Shown one piece after another: positions 53,063 through 63,316 of a stretch of 64,000 bases of DNA; within the stretch, counting starts at the first letter, position 1, and each line of letters begins with the position of its first letter. The notes under the pieces are model-generated. The model had not been told where the DNA came from. It ran no database searches and saw only the letters and a list, made by a program, of their open reading frames with translations. Source of the stretch: Mesorhizobium sp. (GTDB taxonomy: Bacteria > Pseudomonadota > Alphaproteobacteria > Rhizobiales > Rhizobiaceae); assembly GCA_004020315.1 (NCBI GenBank), contig SAQG01000012.1, forward strand, positions 92,925-156,924. The letters are read 5' to 3'. The translations under genes were made by a program, and so were the position numbers.

Positions 53063-53959
53063 TCAGACCCTTTCGACGGTTTTCTGGCCAAACAGGCCGG
53101 AGGGGCGCACCAGCAGCACGACAAGCGCCAGCGCATAGGCGAACCATCCTTCGATACCGCCGCCGACGAAGGGGCCCAGATAAACCTCCGCGAGCTTTTC
53201 GCTGGCGCCGATGATGAGGCCGCCGACGATGGCGCCGAGGATGGAATCAAAGCCGCCGAGCACCAGCACCGGCAACGCCTTCAGCACTATCAACGACAGC
53301 GAGAACTGGACGCCGAGGCGCGCGCCCCACAGCAGCCCCGCAACTAGCGCCACGAACCCCGCGGTTGTCCACACCGTTCCCCAGATGCGGGGCAGCCGCA
53401 GCCCGACGGCAAGTGCTGCAAACTGGTCGTCGGCGACGGCGCGAAACGTCAGCCCGATCCGGGTCGAGTAGAAAAATGCGCTCAAGCCCGCCACCATCGC
53501 CGCGGCAATGGCTGCCGCAAGAAGATCGAACGACGAGATCAGGATGCCGCCGACTTCAAAGGGCGTGTCGTCTATGCCAAGATCGAGCCCATGCACCTGC
53601 GTGCCCCATATCAACTGGGCAGCGCCCTCAATGATGTAGGACAGGCCAAGCGTGGCCATGAACAGGGTCATCGGCGAGCGATTGACCAGCGGCCTGAGCA
53701 CAGTCCGCTCGATGGTGAAGCCCAGCGCGACCATGACCGCCAAGGTGACGAGCAGCGAAAGCGCGAAGGGGACGCCGCGTTCGACGAGACTTACAAAGGT
53801 GAGTGCCGCGAACAGCACCATCGACCCTTGCGCGAAGTTCAGCACACCCGATGTCTTGTAGATCAGCACGAAGCCGATCGCGACGAGCGAATACATGACG
53901 CCGGAGAGCAGGCCGCCCACCAGCACTTCGATAGCGAAGAGGAAATCATAGTAGTTCAT
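53063..53959 (-). CDS. livH: LivH-type ABC transporter permease
   Basis: 298-aa permease with hydrophobic segments across its length. GLLSGVMYSLVAIGFVLIYKTSG at the N-terminus and GVLNFAQGSMVLFAAL are LivH signatures. Its start overlaps the livG stop by 14 bp. Confidence 0.92.
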   Translation of the reverse strand: MNYYDFLFAIEVLVGGLLSGVMYSLVAIGFVLIYKTSGVLNFAQGSMVLFAALTFVSLVERGVPFALSLLVTLAVMVALGFTIERTVLRPLVNRSPMTLFMATLGLSYIIEGAAQLIWGTQVHGLDLGIDDTPFEVGGILISSFDLLAAAIAAAMVAGLSAFFYSTRIGLTFRAVADDQFAALAVGLRLPRIWGTVWTTAGFVALVAGLLWGARLGVQFSLSLIVLKALPVLVLGGFDSILGAIVGGLIIGASEKLAEVYLGPFVGGGIEGWFAYALALVVLLVRPSGLFGQKTVERV

Positions 53960-54851
53960 CAGATGCCTCGCCCTCGGCGGTGCCGATGTAAGCCCGGATC
54001 ACCGCCGGATCGGCCCTGACCTCGGCTGGCGTGCCGTCGGCGATCTTGCGGCCGTAGTCGAGCACCGCGACCCGATCGGAGAGCCCCATGACCACGCCGA
54101 TATCGTGCTCGATCAGGATGATGGTGACGCCGTGCCGGTCGCGCGCCGCACGCACGAAGCCGGCCATCTCGGCCTTCTCGGTCGCCGTCATGCCGGCCAT
54201 CGGCTCGTCGAGCAGCAGTATCTTCGGCTCGGCGACCAGCGCGCGGGCGAGTTCGACCCGCTTCTGCAGGCCATAGGGCAGCGTCGCGACCAGCCGGTCG
54301 GCGACGGCCTCGAGATGCAGGAAGACGACTATCTGATCGGTCTTTTCGGCGATCACCGCATCCTCGCGCCGGGCGCGTGGCAGGCCTGCAATGTGTTCGA
54401 CAAAACTGGTGTGCCTGGTGTGGACGCGGCCGGACGCGATGTTGTCACGCACCGAAAGCCCGCCGAACAGCGCCAGGTTTTGGAAGGTTCGTGCAACGCC
54501 CAGTCGCGCCAGACGGTTCGCCGGCACCCGGGCAAATGGCTGTCCGTCGATCGCGATCGTGCCGTGGTTGGCGTGGTAGAGGCCGCTGATGATATTAATC
54601 AGCGAGGATTTGCCGGCGCCGTTGGGGCCGATCACCGCGCGGATCTCGCCGCTCTTGACCTCAAGGTCGACATCGCTCAATGCCGTGACGCCGCCAAAGG
54701 AAATACCGATCCCACTCAGCGTCAGGATCGCATCAGCCTTTGCCGACAGGCGCGCCCGGCGCGTGTCCTCCACGGGGCCAGCACCAGCAAGAATGCGGGA
54801 AATTTCGGGCGCGCGCTCGTATGCGGCGGCTCCCAGCGAAGCACCAATCAT
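53946..54851 (-). CDS. livG: LivG-type ABC transporter ATPase
   Basis: 301-aa ATPase from the ATG at 54851. Walker A GPNGAGKSS and Walker B ILLLDEPMAGM are intact. The signature region reads LPYGLQKRVELARAL, the variant usual in LivG. About 45 residues precede the ATPase domain (MIGASLGAAAYERAPEI), longer than in typical LivG. It follows sfnG by 55 bp. Confidence 0.92.
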   Translation of the reverse strand: MIGASLGAAAYERAPEISRILAGAGPVEDTRRARLSAKADAILTLSGIGISFGGVTALSDVDLEVKSGEIRAVIGPNGAGKSSLINIISGLYHANHGTIAIDGQPFARVPANRLARLGVARTFQNLALFGGLSVRDNIASGRVHTRHTSFVEHIAGLPRARREDAVIAEKTDQIVVFLHLEAVADRLVATLPYGLQKRVELARALVAEPKILLLDEPMAGMTATEKAEMAGFVRAARDRHGVTIILIEHDIGVVMGLSDRVAVLDYGRKIADGTPAEVRADPAVIRAYIGTAEGEASDELL

Positions 54852-54906
54852 GAAACGTCCCTGTTTTTGAAGGAGAGCTGGCGCCGGCCCGAAGGCCGCG
54901 CCTGAC

Positions 54907-56007
54907 CTATTCCGCGGCGACAAGCTCGCTGTCGCGAGCTGCTTCCAGTTCGCGCACCAATGGGATGACGCGCTTGCCGAAGAACTCGACCTCTTCCTGG
55001 AAATGCAGGAAGCCGAGCAGGATCAGGTCGGCGCCAGCATCCTTCAACGTGAGGATGCGTTCGGCGATCTGTTCGGGCGTGCCGATGAGGTTGCTGCGGA
55101 AGCCGTCATTGTATTGCACCAGATCTTCGAAAGAGGATTTCGCCCAATTGCCTTCGCCTTCCGGCGAGGCCTTGCCGGCATTCTTGACCTGGTCGGCAAA
55201 ACCCTGGACTGCCTCGGGATTGGCCTTGGCGACGATCTCGTCGAGCACGGCGCGCGCTTCCTGTTCGCTGTCTCTCGCGATGACGAAAGCGTTGACGCCG
55301 ACCCTAACCTTGTGGCCGTTGGCATTCGCCTTGGCGCGGATGTCGTCGACCTGCTTCCGGATCTCCTCCGGGGTATTGCCGTTGGTGAAATACCAATCGG
55401 AGACCCGCGAAGCCATGTCGCGCGCCGCCCTTGATGAGCCGCCCTGAAAGATTTCGGGCTGGGGATCGATTGGCTTCGGCTTCATCGAATAGTTGGTGAA
55501 GCGGTAGAAGTCGCCTTTCAGCGTGAAACTGTCCTCCGTCCAGATGCCGCGCAACGCTCGGATAAATTCCTCCGACCGGCGATAGCGCTCGTCATGATCG
55601 AGCCAGAGTTCGCCAATGGCGGCGAACTCGCCTCGGAACCAGCCACTGACAACATTGACGGAGACGCGGCCATTGGTCAGGTGGTTGATGGTAGCGATCT
55701 GCTTGGCCGCCAGCGCAGGGTTCCACGGGCCGGGCAGGATCGCTGCGATGACCTTCAGGGTTGTGGTAGCGGCAAGCAAGGCATGGCTGAACGAGACGGA
55801 TTCGTGCTGGTTGTCGGCTCCATAGCCGGCCGTGAACCGGATCTGGCTCAGCGCATAGTCGAACCCGTTGGCCTCGGCAATCTGGGCGAGCTTGCGATTG
55901 TAGTCGATATCCCAACCCGTCCGCTGCTCGATGCTGGAGATGACCAGGCCGCCGGAGACATTCGGGACCCAGTAGGCGAATTTGATGGCGTCGGAATGCG
56001 AACTCAT
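54907..56007 (-). CDS. sfnG: Dimethyl-sulfone-type FMNH2-dependent monooxygenase
   Basis: 366-aa luciferase-like monooxygenase from the ATG at 56007 (MSSHSDAIKFAYWVPNVSGG). SfnG converts dimethyl sulfone to methanesulfinate with reduced FMN. Characteristic segments are FDYALSQIRFTAGYGADNQHES, NVVSGWFRGEFAAIGE, YSMKPKPIDPQPEIFQGG and VSDWYFTNG. The flavin reductase that should supply it is encoded 25 bp upstream but frameshifted. Confidence 0.9.
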   Translation of the reverse strand: MSSHSDAIKFAYWVPNVSGGLVISSIEQRTGWDIDYNRKLAQIAEANGFDYALSQIRFTAGYGADNQHESVSFSHALLAATTTLKVIAAILPGPWNPALAAKQIATINHLTNGRVSVNVVSGWFRGEFAAIGELWLDHDERYRRSEEFIRALRGIWTEDSFTLKGDFYRFTNYSMKPKPIDPQPEIFQGGSSRAARDMASRVSDWYFTNGNTPEEIRKQVDDIRAKANANGHKVRVGVNAFVIARDSEQEARAVLDEIVAKANPEAVQGFADQVKNAGKASPEGEGNWAKSSFEDLVQYNDGFRSNLIGTPEQIAERILTLKDAGADLILLGFLHFQEEVEFFGKRVIPLVRELEAARDSELVAAE

Positions 56008-56032
56008 GTCGTCGTTTCCCCTGTTGATTGGC

Positions 56033-56625
56033 TCAGCCGACGCGGGTGGCGACGGCAGCATTTGCGTGACTGGAGTTGAGCAAGGAGACCGCGTCGGTAG
56101 CGGCCCTTGCAATGCGCTCAATGATGGCTGCGCCGACGATTTCGCCATCGATGAAATCGTCTGGCGCGCCGTAGACGCCCGTAGGGACGGTGACAGCGCC
56201 AAAAAAGCCGAACAATGGCCGCAGCTGATGTTCAAGCACCAGGCCATGGTAGGGGCTGCCGCCCGTTGCCGCGAGGAGCACAGTCTTGCCAGTCAACGCG
56301 CGATAGTCGACGAGGTCGAACAGGTGCTTGAGGGCGCCGGTGTAGGAAGCCCGATAAACGGGCGTTCCGACCACCAGCAAGTCTGCCTTCTCGACACGCT
56401 GGATGATTGCTTCTCCGGATGCGCCCAGTGCGCCGCGGGATAGCCCGGCGAAAGCGAGGGTGCTGCCTCCGTGATCTCGATCAGACCGGTATCTGCAGGT
56501 ACGCGCAACGCGACCGCCTTGACCAGCGCATTGACCACCGCCGTGGTACGGGACGGCTTGCTTACGCCGCCTGATATTCCGAGAACCGATAGCCGTGCCA
56601 AGTCATCAATCTCCACACTTTGCAT
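56033..56625 (-). pseudogene. NAD(P)H-dependent FMN reductase, frameshifted
   Basis: The product would be an SsuE/MsuE/SfnF-type reductase supplying FMNH2 to the monooxygenases. From the ATG at 56625, frame one gives LSVLGISGGVSKPSRTT, LVKAVALRVPADTGLIEITEAAPSL. Near 56462 the homologous sequence moves to another frame: FAGLSRGALGASGEAIIQRVEKAD, then LLVVGTPVYRASYTGALKHLFDLVD to the stop at 56033. A single-base deletion explains it. No internal start would give a whole protein. A sequencing error is possible because all else in the operon is intact. Confidence 0.82.
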
Positions 56626-56939
56626 GGGCGCTAGGCCAGCACCAAACCGAGCCAAACGATATTCTATAAAATCTGTAGAGATAAGGTACTTTGTTCTGAT
56701 GTTTTCACGTCGATGGGAAAAACGGCGCTGTTAGCCGCATGGCAAAGGGGTTGACGGTTTAGCAGCGGAATGCGGCGCCAAACGCAAGCGGGATCAGCGG
56801 CGGCGCGCTCGTGGTTGGAATTTTAACCGAGAAAGGGAGGGAATCCGCGAAGGACAGCTCCAATTAACCAAGCGAAGCCGCGCCAGCGTATCCCCCGCCT
56901 GTGCGGCTGCCGGGCGCGTTAGCCAGCAGATTTAGTTTT
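56626..56939. other. Upstream region of the organosulfur operon
   Basis: 314 bp with an AT-rich stretch at 56655-56710 that probably holds the - strand promoter, though no -35/-10 pair is convincing. No gene was seen. A sigma-54 promoter, as used by SfnR-controlled genes in Pseudomonas, was looked for and not found. Confidence 0.4.
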
Positions 56940-56942
56940 TTA

Positions 56943-57447
56943 GGCACTCTCGGCATCAGCCTCCCTGATCGCTAGAACCGCAAAGGTCCGCCTTTCAACG
57001 GATGCTTCGATCGGGGAGGACTTCGCCGACCTGAAGATCAAGATCCGCTTCGGAGAAGGAGCGCCGAACCTCCAGGCGCGCGAGGACATCAAGATCACGG
57101 ACGTGGCGCCGATCATCAGGACTATCGAGGGCGTCAGAGGCGAAGGCGATATGATGCAACGTCGCTGGAGCTGGCCCGGACCGAACAAGCGGCCCGTCTA
57201 TAATTTCCGTTCAGAGGGCCGGGAGTTCTCGTCGAACCGGTGCCTCATCGTGGCGGACGGCTTCTACGAGTTCACCGATCCGATAGACCCCAAGAAGAAG
57301 CGAAAGGACAAGTGGCTCTTCACAAAGAAGGACGAGCCGATCTTCTGCATTGCTGGAATCTGGCGTGACACGCCGGAGGTCGGCGAAGTCGCTGATCAAG
57401 GCCCTTCCACCCGGCACACTGCAGGTAGAGCAAGTCGGGTGACTTGA
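56943..57447 (+). pseudogene. SRAP (SOS-response-associated peptidase) gene remnant
   Basis: The central part (from about 57020) reads as SRAP/HMCES: IKITDVAPIIR, WSWPGP, FSSNRCLIVADGFYEF and IFCIAGIWRD. The frame is open back to a stop at 56940 but has no MC start, so the catalytic Cys2 is missing. After TPEVGE the homology is cut; a different frame then gives LIKALPPGTLQVEQVG to a stop, which may be the original C-terminus after an internal deletion. It is unlikely to be active. Confidence 0.7.
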
Positions 57448-57470
57448 AACGAAACGGCGCCCGATGTCGA

Positions 57471-58508
57471 TCAGGGATAGGGCGGGGAGCGCACCACCTG
57501 CTGGACTGGCTTGTCCTGACGCTCGCCTTGGTACGAGACCTGGCGCAGGAGATTGTCTTCCGTCCAGGTGAGATAGGTGACCTCGACCACCACTTCAGGC
57601 CTGACCCAATGCACGCGCGACAGCTCAAGCGGCGAGCCGAACCGGCCCTCGCGCGGCGGCGGAACGTCGAGGGGCATTCGAGCTGCCTGAAGTGGCCCAA
57701 GCCGGCGAGCCAATCGCTTGAGCTCTGCAACCGTGATGCCCGTGCCGGCGCGGCCCGCGTACAGCAGACGACCATCATCGGTGTAGTAGCCTAGGAGCAG
57801 CGAGCCGATGTGCGGCCGGCTTCCAGTCGGATCCGTCCAGCCGACGACGATGAATTCCTCTCTGTTGAGACACTTTGACTTCACCCATAGGCCGCGATTG
57901 CCGGATGCATAGGCGCTGTCGATCCGCTTTGAGATAGCGCCCTCGAGTGCAAGCCGACAGGCATGCTTGCGGAACGCAGGCCCGTCGCCGATCACGTGAT
58001 CGCTGAAGCGCAGGCCGGGCATGTCGGTCGAAAACAGGCCTTCCAGTCGCGCCTTGCGGTCGACGAGCGGAAGCTTCGCAATGCTCTCTCCGTTCAGGAA
58101 CAGAAGATCGAAAGCAAAGAAGGCAAGATCGCCCGTGCGGCCCTCGTCCATAGCGGCCTGCAGGCGGCTGAAGGAGGTGACGCCGTCTGCCCGAACGGCG
58201 CACAGCTCCCCGTCCATATATGCCTCTTTCACCGGGAGCGCGCGGAGGGCCGCTATCGTCGCTTGATAGCGATGCGACCAATCGAGGCCGGTGCGGGTGA
58301 GCAAGCGGATGTCGCTGCCGTCGATCCGCGCGTGCATGCGGTATCCGTCGTACTTGATTTCGTGAAGCCAATCGGGGCCGTTGGGCGCTTCGTCGACCAG
58401 GCGCGTCAGCTGAGGCTCGATCCATTTCGGCGGATGCGTTTTATTCGGCTTTGTGGGATTCACCGTTTTCCGCGCCAATAGAGATAAAGCGTCGTCATGC
58501 GCTACCAC
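57471..58508 (-). CDS. ligD: ATP-dependent DNA ligase, LigD ligase domain
   Basis: 345-aa stand-alone ligase for non-homologous end joining. Nucleotidyltransferase motif I EIKYDGYR places the adenylated Lys at residue 52. Later motifs are YMDGELCAV, FFAFDLLFLNG, EGAISKRIDSAYASG, and WVKSKC. An OB-fold follows. The polymerase and phosphoesterase domains of mycobacterial LigD are absent, as is common in rhizobia with several ligD genes. It lies 27 bp after dnaE2; no ku gene is in the window. Confidence 0.92.
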   Translation of the reverse strand: MVAHDDALSLLARKTVNPTKPNKTHPPKWIEPQLTRLVDEAPNGPDWLHEIKYDGYRMHARIDGSDIRLLTRTGLDWSHRYQATIAALRALPVKEAYMDGELCAVRADGVTSFSRLQAAMDEGRTGDLAFFAFDLLFLNGESIAKLPLVDRKARLEGLFSTDMPGLRFSDHVIGDGPAFRKHACRLALEGAISKRIDSAYASGNRGLWVKSKCLNREEFIVVGWTDPTGSRPHIGSLLLGYYTDDGRLLYAGRAGTGITVAELKRLARRLGPLQAARMPLDVPPPREGRFGSPLELSRVHWVRPEVVVEVTYLTWTEDNLLRQVSYQGERQDKPVQQVVRSPPYP

Positions 58509-58535
58509 ATGATGACGGTATATCCGCTGCAGCTT

Positions 58536-61500
58536 CTATCGGAAATCCCGCGTCTTCACCTTGATGCGGTCAATGTGCTCGTATGGATCGACGATATCGC
58601 GCGCTTTCGGCATTCCGCGCGGATCGATGCCCGATCCGCCATGATGGGCCTCGTCACCGCGGCCGTGTGGCAACGGAAACGGCGCCTCGCGGTTTCCGAC
58701 GCTGGCGAGTTCGACCGACAGATCGGTCAACGCGTGGGCGACGAGATGCACCACCTCCCCTTCCCGCTGGATGCGGCCGCGCACACCGAGCATGGCGGAC
58801 GAGAGAAGCACGCGCCGGAATTTCTCGAACACCTTGACCCAGACGACGACGTTTGCCGCGCCCGTCTCATCCTCCATGGTGAGGAACATCACGCCTTTGG
58901 CCGAGCCCGGCCTTTGCCGGACCAGCACCAGGCCTGCGGCCTCGAGCCAACTTCTATCTCTCGCCTGCATGGCTTCCTGACAGGTCACGATGCGGCGGCG
59001 ACGAAGATCGGCACGCAGGAACGAAACAGGGTGACTGCGCAAGGTCAGTCCGACATGGCCGTAATCCTCGACAACCTCGCGGCCGGCTGTCATGGGCTTA
59101 AGCGTAATGACAGGTTCGTGGATCTCCGAAACGGTCTTCTGTTCGCGGGACGCGGCGGCCGCAAACAGGGGCAATGGTTCGTCGCGCAGCGCCTTGATCG
59201 CCCAGAGCGCGTCGCGGCGGGCAAGGTTCAGATCCGGCAGAAAGGCATCGGCTTCGGCGAGCTGGACCAGTGAAGCCGCCGGCACGCCGGCGCGGCGCCA
59301 GAGATCGTCGACCGAGGCGAAGGGCTCGTCCGCCCGCGCCGCGATGATCGCGGCTGCGTCATCATTGGCGAGACCCTTCACCATGCGCAGACCGAGCCGG
59401 ACAGCGAAGCAATCTTCGGCATCGGTCGGCTCCAGTGTGCAATCCCAGCGGCTGGCATTGACGCAGACCGGGCGCACCTCGACGCCATGATCGCGTGCGT
59501 CGCGCACGATCTGGGCCGGCAGATAAAAGCCCATCGGCTGCGAATTCAGAAGTGCGGCGCAGAAGACATCGGGATGCCAGCATTTCATCCAGGAGGAGGC
59601 GTAGGCGATCAAAGCGAAGGAGGCGGCGTGGCTTTCGGGAAAGCCGTAGCTGCCAAAGCCTTCAAGTTGGGAGAAGGTCTTTTCGGCAAACTCCGGGGTG
59701 TAGCCGTTGGCGATCATGCCGTTGATCAGCTTGTCGCGGAACTTCGAGACGCCGCCGGTGTGCTTGAAGGTGGCCATGGCGCGCCGTAACTGGTCGGCCT
59801 CGCCGGCGGTAAAGCCGGCGCAGACCATGGAGACCTGCATCGCCTGCTCCTGAAACAACGGCACGCCGAGCGTCTTGCCCAGAACGCGCTCGAGCTCCGG
59901 TGTCGGAAACGTCACCTCTTCCGTTCCATCGCGCCGGCGAAGATAGGGATGGACCATGTCGCCCTGGATCGGGCCGGGTCGAACGATCGCGACCTCGATG
60001 ACCAGATCATAGAAGGTGCGGGGCTTCATGCGCGGCAGCATCGACATCTGCGCGCGCGATTCGATCTGAAACACGCCAAGCGTGTCGGCCTTGCGGATCA
60101 TCGCGTAGGTGCGCGGATCCTCGGCCGGGATCGTCGCCAGGTCGAGGGCGATGCCCTTATGCTCGGACAGGAGATCGAATGACTTCTTCATGCAGGTGAG
60201 CATGCCCAGGGCCAGGACATCCACCTTCATGAACTTGAGGGCGTCGATGTCGTCCTTGTCCCATTCCACAACCTGGCGGTCCTTCATCGCCGCCGGCTCG
60301 ATCGGCACCAGGTCGTCGAGCCGATCGTGCGTCAGCACAAAGCCGCCGGGATGCTGCGAGAGATGCCGTGGTGTTCCGGCAAGCTGCGCCGCGAGCTCAA
60401 GGGTCAGGCGCAGCCGGCGATCGCCGAGATTGAGGTTGAGTTCGCCGGCGCGCTGCTCATCTACCGCCTCGCCATGGCCCCAGATCTGCGAGGACAGAAG
60501 TTTCGTCATGTCCTCGGGCAGGCCGAGCGCTTTGCCAACATCGCGGACAGCACCCTTGGTGCGATAGCGAATGACAGTCGAGCAAAGCGCTGCGTGGTCG
60601 CGGCCGTAGGTTTCATAGACCCACTGCATGACGATCTCGCGCCGTTCATGCTCGAAGTCGACGTCAATGTCAGGCGGCTCACGCCGTTCCTGGCTTACGA
60701 ACCTCTCAAACAGGAGGTTGTTGCGTTCGGGATCGATGGAGGTGATGCCGAGCACGTAGCAGACGGCCGAATTGGCGGCCGAGCCCCGGCCCTGGCAAAG
60801 GATGTCCTGGCTGCGCGCGAAACGAACGATCGAGTTCACGGTGAGAAAGTACGGCGCGTATTCGAGCGTCTCGATCAGCCGCAGTTCGTGCTTCAGAATG
60901 CCGATCACCTTGTCGGGAAGACCCTCGGGATAGCGGCGGGCTGCACCTTCCCAGGTAAGCTTTTCCAGCGCCTGCTGGGAGGTGAGGCCCGGCATGGTCT
61001 TTTCCTCCGGGTATTGGTAGGCGAGCTCGTCCATTGAGAAACGGCAGCGGTCGGCGATTTCGACCGTGCGCGCCAGGGCCTCAGGATAACGGCTGAACAG
61101 CCGCGCCATTTCATCGCCCGGTTTGAGATAGCGGTCGGCATGACGTTCGCGCCGGAAGCCGGCGTCATCGATGGTGACGTTGTGGCGAATGCAGGTGACG
61201 ACATCCTGCATCATGCGGCGGGCCGGCTCGTGGAAAAGCACATCGTTGGTGACGACGGTGGGCACGCGCATTGCTGTCGCCAAGTTAGCCAGCTCGTAAA
61301 GCCGGAGCTGGTCGTTCGGACGCCTGCGCAAGGTGAGCGCCAGATAGGCGCGATCGCCGAAGATCTCGCGCAGCCGCCGCAAACGAATGGCACAAAGATC
61401 ATCGGCTTCGTCCGGCACCAGGACCGCAATAAAACCTTCGCTATAGGCAACGACATCATCCCAATCGAGATGGCATTTTGCCTTGCCGGCCCGGCCCTTG

Positions 61501-61796
61501 CCGAGCGACAGCAGACGGCAGAGGCGCGAATAGGCCGGTCGGTCGGTCGGATAGATCAGGATCGACATGCCGTCGGCGAGATCGAGACGGCAGCCGACGA
61601 TCAGCCGGACGCCTGTCGTCTTTGCCGCCTCATGGGCACGCACGATGCCGGCGAGCGAATTGCGGTCAACGACAGCCAGCCCCTCGATGCCAAGAAGCGC
61701 TGCTTGCGCGAAAAGCTCTTCGCAGCTGCTCGCCCCCCGCAGGAAGGAGAAATGCGAGGTGACCTGCAACTCGGCATATCGGGTTCCGACAGTCAT
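58536..61796 (-). CDS. dnaE2: Error-prone DNA polymerase DnaE2 (ImuC)
   Basis: 1086-aa C-family polymerase for damage-induced mutagenesis. The ATG at 61796 is preferred because it overlaps the imuB stop (ATGA) and gives [23 protein letters not shown], the start of the PHP domain. The polymerase core shows [28 protein letters not shown] (catalytic Asp pair) and [12 protein letters not shown]. DnaE2 acts with ImuB, which links it to the sliding clamp. Length and motifs are intact. Confidence 0.95.
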   Translation of the reverse strand: MTVGTRYAELQVTSHFSFLRGASSCEELFAQAALLGIEGLAVVDRNSLAGIVRAHEAAKTTGVRLIVGCRLDLADGMSILIYPTDRPAYSRLCRLLSLGKGRAGKAKCHLDWDDVVAYSEGFIAVLVPDEADDLCAIRLRRLREIFGDRAYLALTLRRRPNDQLRLYELANLATAMRVPTVVTNDVLFHEPARRMMQDVVTCIRHNVTIDDAGFRRERHADRYLKPGDEMARLFSRYPEALARTVEIADRCRFSMDELAYQYPEEKTMPGLTSQQALEKLTWEGAARRYPEGLPDKVIGILKHELRLIETLEYAPYFLTVNSIVRFARSQDILCQGRGSAANSAVCYVLGITSIDPERNNLLFERFVSQERREPPDIDVDFEHERREIVMQWVYETYGRDHAALCSTVIRYRTKGAVRDVGKALGLPEDMTKLLSSQIWGHGEAVDEQRAGELNLNLGDRRLRLTLELAAQLAGTPRHLSQHPGGFVLTHDRLDDLVPIEPAAMKDRQVVEWDKDDIDALKFMKVDVLALGMLTCMKKSFDLLSEHKGIALDLATIPAEDPRTYAMIRKADTLGVFQIESRAQMSMLPRMKPRTFYDLVIEVAIVRPGPIQGDMVHPYLRRRDGTEEVTFPTPELERVLGKTLGVPLFQEQAMQVSMVCAGFTAGEADQLRRAMATFKHTGGVSKFRDKLINGMIANGYTPEFAEKTFSQLEGFGSYGFPESHAASFALIAYASSWMKCWHPDVFCAALLNSQPMGFYLPAQIVRDARDHGVEVRPVCVNASRWDCTLEPTDAEDCFAVRLGLRMVKGLANDDAAAIIAARADEPFASVDDLWRRAGVPAASLVQLAEADAFLPDLNLARRDALWAIKALRDEPLPLFAAAASREQKTVSEIHEPVITLKPMTAGREVVEDYGHVGLTLRSHPVSFLRADLRRRRIVTCQEAMQARDRSWLEAAGLVLVRQRPGSAKGVMFLTMEDETGAANVVVWVKVFEKFRRVLLSSAMLGVRGRIQREGEVVHLVAHALTDLSVELASVGNREAPFPLPHGRGDEAHHGGSGIDPRGMPKARDIVDPYEHIDRIKVKTRDFR

Positions 61797-63316
61797 CCGA
61801 AGATCCCATGCATGAACCATTTGTGCGATCCGGTCGCGGCATCCTCCCCGTCGCCGGCACGGAAGACCCAGTAGCGTTCGCCGTTCTCATCCTCGACCTG
61901 GAAATAGTCCCGCACCGCCGCGAGCTCGGCGTCGCGCTTCCACCATTCGCCGAAGACGCGTTCCGGACCGTCCGCCCGTTTCACGCGCCGGCGGACGCCG
62001 CGCCAGGTAAAGGTCACGGGCGGATGGTCGGGAAGAAGTGCTACCGTCTCGATCGGCTCGGGTCGTGGCAACAGCCGAGTTGGGCGCGGCCAATGGCCGG
62101 GCCAGCCCTCGCCGGTATCAGGCGCCATTGGGGCAATGCGTTGAACCGACCGTTCGGGAACGTCGCTCTGCACCGGGGCGAAGCGATAGAGCCGGTCCTC
62201 ACCGACACGGTTGGCGAGGATGTCGATCACATCCGACACATCGGGTTCGGGCGCCTCGGCGAGCGAGGAAATCATCTGCTTGGCCCGCAGCGGCTCGGCA
62301 ACGGTCGCGGCAAGCCGCATCAGCTCGATGCCGAACCCTGGATCGATAGTTTCTATTTTATCTGTGAGAAGCCGGGTCAAGCGCTTCGTGTCACGCACCG
62401 GCATTGCTGTGCCGACACGGATCGCCTCGATGCGATTGTCGACGCGGAAGAACAGAAGATCGAGCCGGCGTGCGCCAAGCCCTCGCGTCTCGAGTGAGGC
62501 GCACAGTTCAGCGACCAGCTTGCCGGTATAGCGCGCAATTGTTTCTGCCGCGCTGATCGGCTCGGCAAAATTGCGGCGCACTTCGACGATTTCCTCCGGC
62601 CGGATCGGCTCGATCGGTTCGCTCACCCGTCCAAAGGCCTCGTCGAGGCGGCGGCCGGGTTCGGGACCAAAACGCAAGGCCAGCGACGCGCGCGGCGTGC
62701 CGGCAAGATCCGTAATTGTGTCAAAGCCGAGCCGACGCAGACCATCGATCGTCACGGCGGGTAGGCGAAGCGCCGCGATCGGCAACGGCAGGATCGCCTG
62801 GGCAATCTCGCCGGATGGAACCACAAGGATCTGCCGCGTGCCGAAGCGGGCCAGCGCGTGGGCTGCGCCCCAGGTGTCAGCGACCGCGGGACGCGCGGCG
62901 AAGCCGGACGCGCCAAGTCGCTCCACTATATCGGTAAGCATCGCCGCCTCGCCGCCATGCAGATGATCGGCGCCGGTCGTGTCGATCACGATGCCATCCG
63001 GCGGATCGGCAGCGACGATCGGCGCGTAGCGGCGCAGCGCCCACAGCGCCAATCGCTCGAGCGCCATCTCATCTGCTTCGGGCTCGGCATCATGAACGAC
63101 AAGACCCGGAACGAGCGCCTGCGCCTTGCTCGCCGGCAGGCCGATGCGCAGACCGGCGGCGCGTGCTGCCCCGTCGGCCGCAAGCACGACACGGCGACGT
63201 CCGTCGCGGCCGATGAGCACGAGCGGCGTCTCAGACGGAGGCGCGGCGTCGCCCGATTTCCTTCTGAAGCGGTCTGTCGGCCACGACGGAAGGAAGAGCG
63301 ATACGACCCTTGGCAT
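61793..63316 (-). CDS. imuB: ImuB, Y-family-like mutagenesis protein
   Basis: 507-aa protein from the ATG at 63316 ([19 protein letters not shown]); an earlier ATG at 63343 lies deeper in imuA. ImuB resembles Y-family polymerases but lacks catalytic acidic residues and works as a hub between DnaE2, ImuA and the beta clamp. [38 protein letters not shown] and the C-terminal [18 protein letters not shown] are typical. It overlaps imuA by 86 bp and dnaE2 by 4 bp. Confidence 0.93.
   Translation of the reverse strand: MPRVVSLFLPSWPTDRFRRKSGDAAPPSETPLVLIGRDGRRRVVLAADGAARAAGLRIGLPASKAQALVPGLVVHDAEPEADEMALERLALWALRRYAPIVAADPPDGIVIDTTGADHLHGGEAAMLTDIVERLGASGFAARPAVADTWGAAHALARFGTRQILVVPSGEIAQAILPLPIAALRLPAVTIDGLRRLGFDTITDLAGTPRASLALRFGPEPGRRLDEAFGRVSEPIEPIRPEEIVEVRRNFAEPISAAETIARYTGKLVAELCASLETRGLGARRLDLLFFRVDNRIEAIRVGTAMPVRDTKRLTRLLTDKIETIDPGFGIELMRLAATVAEPLRAKQMISSLAEAPEPDVSDVIDILANRVGEDRLYRFAPVQSDVPERSVQRIAPMAPDTGEGWPGHWPRPTRLLPRPEPIETVALLPDHPPVTFTWRGVRRRVKRADGPERVFGEWWKRDAELAAVRDYFQVEDENGERYWVFRAGDGEDAATGSHKWFMHGIFG

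Noticed and set aside
56740..56760. Possible sigma-54 promoter (TGGCA...GTTGA) upstream of the sulfur operon.
   Set aside because: It is on the + strand, facing away from the operon, and lacks the GC at -12.
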